NCBI GenBank assembly: GCA_963402885.1
Contig: OY727095.1
Coordinates: forward strand, 15,443,001 to 15,507,000
Direction of reading: 5' to 3'
Length of the DNA: 64,000 nt
Source: Antedon bifida
Taxonomy: Eukaryota > Echinodermata > Crinoidea > Comatulida > Antedonidae
The translations under genes and the position numbers were made by a program. The notes under the pieces are model-generated. The model was not told the DNA's origin and made no database searches. It saw only the letters and a list, made by a program, of their open reading frames with translations. Positions 58,431 to 64,000 of the stretch are shown here, piece after piece. Numbering within the stretch: position 1 is the first letter of the stretch; every line of letters begins with the position of its first letter.

Positions 58431-59397
58431 AGAATATTTAAATTGATATCTAAGATTTTTTGAAAAATAATAAATATTACGAAAGTGGATATTTCATTAA
58501 AATAGGTTTAAATATCATTATTATGTTGTAAATGAAACTACACTTAGCCTATTTATGATGGCTGATTTAATGAATATGAAAATTATTAACACGCAGGCAT
58601 TATATGTCATTCCATAGTAAGCATAAAAAAAAAATGCACAATTACATGATGTTATAAGCACTTAAAAGGACAATTATTGCCTTACACTGCAATTTCCAAC
58701 AAACACAGTATGACCAATTTTTTTCACAAAGAGAAAATCAAATTTTTTATAAAAATTGTAAACCATATACTAAAATACTTTGATTGTTAAGTTTAAAAAA
58801 TCATTCTTTTAAAATTGTATAATTATTGCAAACTACTAACCATTTATTTTCCTAATTGTGGGATTAAACATCTTGGTCTATGGAGGAAAAAAATATTTAA
58901 ATGTTTCCTCTATGACTGATCCGAAACGTCCCTGATTCTAATAATTACATAAATAATATTGTTTGTTCAATAGGTAAGATAGTCTCAGTATAAACATAGC
59001 AATAAATAGGTAAGATAGTCTCAGTATAAACATGGCATTTAAAAGTTAATTTAAAGACAGCAAACCACAATTAAAAAGAATTAATAAGACATTTAAAACA
59101 GCATATATTCTCACACAACATATTTCTGCTGGATTCTAAACCAAAATATGTTTTGGCTACTGTTTGTTGTATGAAGCATTGTGTTGTATTATTACTACTA
59201 GCTCTAGACCACTGATGGAGCTATTACTTATAAAGCTCCATGTTCAAACCTTCATACAAAGGGCTCTACTAGCTCAAAAGTCAAATTACTATAATGAAAT
59301 GAAAAAAAATATATACAACTCACACTAATGATTTCATAAATAATTGTTGGTAAACATAAAGTTATACTTTTGGATTACATCATTTGTCTGGAAATGA
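58431..59397. other. Gene-free AT-rich spacer
   Basis: No gene. Contains a short tandem duplication of about 35 bp at 58968-59036 (AATAGGTAAGATAGTCTCAG, TATAAACATAGC, twice). Confidence 0.45.
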
Positions 59398-59585
59398 ATC
59401 CTCCATCCACTGGTCCAGCAATGGGATTGTACAGCTCTACATCAACGGACGCTACCAGCCTACAAGGTGTTTATTGTTATGCAAAGTGCCAACACCCTCT
59501 TTGCCGCGTTCTGTGCATCAACTGACTTCCTAAATCAGTCTTGCATGTCAGTCTATTCAATGGAAAATAAAAGATTTTATATTTA
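59398..59585 (-). promoter_or_regulatory. Copy C of conserved upstream segment
   Basis: Shares CATCCACTGG, CTCTACATCAACGGACGCTA, AAGGTGTTTAT, CTTCCTAAATCAGTCTTGCA with copies A and B but is more diverged and carries extra bases. Being upstream of the intact gene, it could be that gene's first noncoding exon. The splice donor was not identified. Confidence 0.4.
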
Positions 59586-60593
59586 ACAGAGAACAAACTC
59601 ACAAACGCAGTTTTTGATAGGTTTTTATGATATGGTCTATTGGAAATTAATAATCACTTGCGTGTCTAAACCTGAAAGACAACAATGACTGAAAATTGCC
59701 CTGGGGTTTTCCAGTCAAGGTGAAAGTGCACCTTAAACAAAGGCAAACACACTTCATCACATTACTTTTTCTGTGTAATTTACCCTATATTATATAATTA
59801 ATTATTTTATTTATTAAAACCACAAAATGTTTGTCAACTGTCATTGCATGTTACCATTTGTTATATGAAACTTATAAATCAAAATCTCCATTTAGTATGA
59901 AGAGTGCTCTAAGTCTAAGCCACGAAAAAATGTTTTACTGACTAATTAAGATAAAATAATTGCATAATGAAATTGAATTTCCTGCCAGTTTTATTTTGTG
60001 AGGTAACTATGCACATGCCTTATGTGCACAATCTAACACAAAAAAACAACACAATCCTTTGTAGTATACTGTAGATTAGAAATACTAATATTCTTTTAAT
60101 AAACAAATTAAACTGTTAAGGCACAATAAATAAAAAAAAAAAAAAAGAAAAAGTATTTTTGACGGTGTAACAGTGGAAACTGAAATTAGATTTACAGTAG
60201 CCATAATACAGCACCTACAATTATCCTACTTGACATATAAAATGTGTATTTAGGTTGTTCACAACTTTATGTTCCTTCCAAAGGATGAGGTAATCATAAG
60301 ACAACATCTAGTTGACAATTTTACCAGACAATTGGTATCCTGATAATAGATGACAGATACTTGTCAGTACACATACTATCACAAATCTGATAATGTAATA
60401 ATTTAGTTAATGCACACAATTGTGACAAATACTGTATCATAAATGTATAGTGGCATTCATCCTCTGAGTTGAGGAAATTCAGATATGGCATGTACTGTAC
60501 TCATGGCAGCTACAGTGCATGGTGTACAGTACCAAGTCAATCAAGAAAGATGATCCCTTATTACACTTTTTAAATAGTGTACCAATTTCTTTA
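59586..60593. other. No gene seen
   Basis: AT-rich DNA without supportable coding, RNA or repeat structure, apart from an A-run near 60130. Confidence 0.4.
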
Positions 60594-60931
60594 TGCACTT
60601 GTCAATTGTATGACCCACTATACGACCCCCGGGAGAGGTGCGTCATGGGTGCGTCATTTTCAAATAATTACTGACGCAGGGGTGCGTCAAAAATCCTAGA
60701 TGGTACGTCACATCAATGAACAAGGTGTGTCGATGTCCGTCACTTTACCACCCACCATATCATAAACAACATGGTCACAGTGAATCAAAATGGGTGCGTC
60801 ATGGTCACCTAAAGGTAAGTCACATTTTTGACGCACGGGTGCGTCATGGTATTCAATGGTATGACGCACATCGGACAAATGACACACCTCTCCCGGGGGT
60901 CATATAGTGGGTCATACAATTGACAAGTGCA
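60594..60931. mobile_element. PIF/Harbinger-type MITE, 338 bp
   Basis: Terminal inverted repeats of about 47 bp, nearly perfect: TGCACTTGTCAATTGTATGA, then CCCACTATA and CCCCCGGGAGAGGTG, with the complement at the right end. A 3-bp TTA duplication flanks it (60591-60593 and 60932-60934). The inside repeats GTGCGTCA/TGACGCAC many times. No coding capacity. Confidence 0.88.
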
Positions 60932-60934
60932 TTA

Positions 60935-62094
60935 TCATACCATGGACCTATAAATTAGATAGGTCTACTGTCATACTCATGTGCATTGCAAGTTCTCAAA
61001 TTTCAGTATTAAATAGAAAAGTTCAGTAGTTTTTTTACGCATTACGTTAAACTTTACAGTGCAGTGTAGTTATTTGATGCATCATGAAAACAAAAGACTG
61101 TGTTTTCTGGAAATAAAAGACCACAACGTGTTTGAATGCTTGTTGTGAGATCAGGGAAACCCCAGGAAGGCCTGTTTGTTATGTGGTGACACAAGTATAG
61201 AAACGACGTCAACTCAGTTCTGATAGGTTTGTCAAAAAGCTTACATATAATATATTTTTTCTCCATTCATATACAAAGTAAAACCCGATTCGATCAACGA
61301 GCTGGATGGCTTGGTGTATTGATGAGGGTATAGCCCCAGAGGCAGGGGTTGCAGTGTTGACTCTCTGCTTGTCAATCTACTTTTTTGTATAGGTTTTAAA
61401 AAAAATGTTAACCCTGATCTCCTCAATGAGTCGAGCATGAACGTTAAAACATCCTCATCATGTGTTTACGTTCGTCTGAGGACCAATCACAATTTTGCAG
61501 TTGATGTCTGTTCTATTCTATTTCTAGTAACAGCAAGTAAAAGTTGCGGAGACTCCCTCCCTGCCTACGCCTAATATAGTACTATAGAAGTAGTAGGCCT
61601 AGCTAGGGTTAAAAGCCTAGACTAGTAGTAGGCCTTTGTTAGCTAGAGCATGGCTAGAGGTAGGGCTGCTCCAGCTAGTAGGCTGCGCCTAGTTAGGCCT
61701 ACTACTACTACTACTACTAAAGAACTAGTAGTAGTACTACTAGCCTAGCTAGGCCTACTACTAGCAATAGACTAGACTCGAATATTAGGCCTAGGGGCCT
61801 AGCCTAGGATACGAATATAAGATCCAAAGAATTAAAAAAAGAAAGACCTGCCATTAAAACAATACAGTATAAAGAATTCCGTATATGATATGGTATGATA
61901 ATAATGAAACAAACAAAAACTTACTTCTTGTGTTTGACATTCTTCAAGGACAAGGATATATTAAACATGTGAGTGGTTTGTTTGTTGAGGTGATTAAACT
62001 TTATTTTTTATATAGAGGGCGCAATCACCATTTTTGTCTGCGTAACATTTATCATCGCTGTGTAATAATATCGAAGAACTTTATTACTCTCTGG
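60935..62094. other. No gene; CTAG-rich block at 61555-61810
   Basis: The interval has no supportable gene. Between 61555 and 61810 words such as TAGTAGTAGGCCTA, CTAGCTAGG and TACTACTACTACTACTAC are strongly over-represented on both strands, allowing many local palindromes. Confidence 0.45.
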
Positions 62095-62607
62095 ATTGGT
62101 GAAATGGATATATTATTATTCCTCTAATTTACAATGAATTTTTAACAATAGCTAAGCACGTACATTTTGATATAATGATCTCTTCGATGTTAAAATCTCA
62201 ACCTTCAAAAAACACTATCCTTACAAATAAACAAATATGTTTTTCATTCGTTAGTATTTATTAAAAAATATGAAAAACATGAAAACATAGCAACATACTG
62301 AATTGAGCTTTAATTTACAAAATTGAATTAAAAGTGAAAACAAATCAAAATATAAAACATTTCATTTAATAAAATTCATTCATGTTCAAAATTTAAAAAT
62401 GTATTTAGTACTGTACAGAAAAATGTAACAGTATAAACAATTCATTAGATTTAAGCATTGAGGCAAACTAAACAGTCTAATTTTCTTTTTATAAAATCAA
62501 TAATAGAATTTGGAACGGTAAAAAAACTGAAATTTGTGAAAGACTTTATTTTACAAAAATCCTGAAATCAATGTTGTTGTTTCATTTGACAAGCAAGGCT
62601 GAATTCC

Positions 62608-62925
62608 TTGAAGGGAAATAATTTTTTTTTTTATAAAAGAGGGAATCAAGAGTGGAATGTGACTTTGACCTTTGGATTATTTTTCAAAACAGAAGAAACA
62701 TTTAAAACAAAATTGTATCTCTTAATTGGAGAGAATGTAATAAATGATAAAGGCTTGTTTGATAATTTTTTTTCATGCAAATATACTATTGATAGTTTAT
62801 GTCCAAAATGTAAGAAAATAAATAGTCATATAATATTTAAGTTGAGATATTTTGTTCCTCAAGACATCCTAATTATAATCTACAACTCATTTATTAATCC
62901 ATTATTTGTTTATGGTCTGGGGTAG
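62608..62925 (+). pseudogene. LINE-like fragment, copy 2
   Basis: A 105-codon open frame ending with LRYFVPQDILIIIYNSFINP then LFVYGLG, the segment after the RT domain in CR1-type LINEs. DSLCPKCKKINSH precedes it and may be joined by deletion. Cut off right where the YGxxxWG motif should continue. Confidence 0.6.
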
Positions 62926-63109
62926 CACATATTCTTCTTACTTAAATCAATTCTTATTTAAAAATAATTTTCTTGTAATCTCAACCTAGATACTCTAATA
63001 TAAACGCACAACAAAATATAAAACCGGTTAAAATGGTCTTATCTCTAAATATAGCAATATGTAATGCCTGCAACAGGAACATTAGCAATGTTTTATACCC
63101 ACATGCTTG

Positions 63110-63505
63110 TAGGCCTACTGTTATTTAGTACACTGAAATCTTATAATAAATCTTTGTAGGCCTACTGTTATTTTTTGTAATATTCCAGTATTGTTATTTT
63201 GTTTTGTTGTCTTTTTTTTGTTACTAACATTCATGTACCGTTTAGTACACTGAAATCTTATAATAAATCTTTGTAGGCCTACTGTTATTTTTTGTAATAT
63301 TCCAGTATTGTTATTTTGTTTTGTCATCTTTTTTTTGTTACTAACATTCATGTACCATTTAGTACACTGAAATCTTATAAAAAATCTTTGTAGGCCTACT
63401 GTTATTTTTTGTAATATTCCAGTATTGTTATTTTGTTTTGCTGTCTTTCTTTTGTTACTAACATTCATGTACCATTTAGTACACTGAAATCTAATAATAA
63501 ATCTT
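63110..63505. repeat. Minisatellite, period 117 bp, three full copies and one partial
   Basis: TAGGCCTACTGTTATTT starts at 63110 (partial unit of 47 bp), 63157, 63274 and 63391. Same repeat as at 38139. Confidence 0.88.
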
Positions 63506-63514
63506 TCAACAGTA

Positions 63515-64000
63515 GAACCCCTCCTCTTTACTACTGGAGTAAACCCCTTCTTTAGGACACCCCTATTCAGGGGACACACCCCTCCTCTTTACTACTGGAG
63601 TAAACCTCTTCTTTCGGACACCCCTATTCAGGGGACACACCCCTATTCAGGGGACACACCTCTCCTCTTTACTACTGGAGTAAACCCCTTCTTTAGGACA
63701 CCCCTATTCAGGGGACACACCCCTCCTCTTTACTACTGGAGTAAACCCCTTCTTTAGGACACCCCTATTCAGGGGACACACCCCTCCTCTTTACTACTGG
63801 AGTAAACCCCTTCTTTAGGACACCCCTATTCAGGGGACACACCCCTCTTCTTTACTACTGGAGTAAACCCCTTCTTTAGGACACCCCTATTCAGGGGACA
63901 CACCCCTATTAAGGGGACACACCCCTCCTCTTTACTACTGGAGTAAACCCCTTCTTTAGGACACCCTATTCAGGGGACACTTTCTCATAAAACGAGGGGA
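63515..64000. repeat. Minisatellite, period about 61 bp
   Basis: Same unit as at 38490 (TTTACTACTGGAGTAAACCC, CTTCTTTAGGACACCCCTAT). About seven copies, two with the extra TATTCAGGGGACACACCCC-type insertion. Confidence 0.88.

Larger units (their letters stand above)
62095..64000. repeat. Duplicated block (copy 2), runs off the window
   Basis: Direct counterpart of 36841-39140. It carries the LINE fragment and both minisatellites in the same order, with small indels. Confidence 0.85.

Noticed and set aside
61290..61400. Possible SINE promoter (TGGCTTGGTGTATTG)
   Set aside because: No B-box-like motif at suitable distance on either strand.
63121..63579. 152-codon minus-strand open frame made of 39-residue repeats (also at 38257-38454)
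   Set aside because: It is the 117-bp minisatellite read in one frame; 117 is divisible by three, so one open unit stays open. No promoter, start conservation or domain.

Overview
This window is animal (metazoan) nuclear DNA: AT-rich, gene-poor and packed with transposable elements. The evidence is one multi-exon gene with GT/AG introns, LINE, SINE, hAT-like and Helitron-like elements, and minisatellites. Frequent TAGGCCTA motifs, a Rex1/CR1-like LINE mixture and an invertebrate-type ROCO protein would suit a marine invertebrate deuterostome such as an echinoderm or hemichordate. That placement is a guess and rests on no marker gene.

Layout. 0.3-3.1 kb: 5'-truncated CR1/jockey-type LINE (minus). 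4.5-6.4 kb: 3'-truncated Rex1-like LINE (minus). 6.4-15.1 kb: head-to-tail array of Helentron-like (rolling-circle) non-autonomous elements. 15.1-17.2 kb: satellite of about 150 bp interrupted by an element with long terminal inverted repeats. 20.2-27.7 kb: segmental duplication carrying a broken death-effector-domain (DED) exon, into which several transposons inserted; the sister block at 54.8-58.4 kb preserves the empty sites. 29.0-29.6 kb: minisatellite. 29.6-35.4 kb: tandem duplication of about 2.3 kb, itself full of hAT-like insertions. 36.8-39.1 kb and 62.1-64.0 kb: duplicated block with a LINE fragment and two minisatellites. 60.6-60.9 kb: a clean PIF/Harbinger-type MITE.

The only convincing host gene lies on the minus strand from 53,585 down to at least 41,210. 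I assembled 17 coding exons whose splice phases all agree, giving 1,045 codons with no stop. The predicted protein is DED plus helical module - Roc GTPase - COR - cysteine cluster - two basic micro-exons - DED plus helical module. It is a ROCO-family G protein bracketed by the same putative death-fold module at both ends, with no leucine-rich repeats, ankyrin repeats or kinase domain in the assembled part. The fourth GTPase motif has Gly where Asp is expected. The gene probably continues past 41,210, since the last exon ends at a splice donor. Two decayed copies of its first coding exon (54.8-55.1 kb and 20.2-21.4 kb) show that this family has been duplicating locally.

The best candidates for something new are the DED-ROCO-DED protein, the head-to-tail rolling-circle array with a preserved 3'-hairpin-to-5'-end junction, and the 930-bp element built of GCCGACA-type repeats with an 8-bp target duplication. 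Exon and element boundaries were read by eye and not aligned by program.
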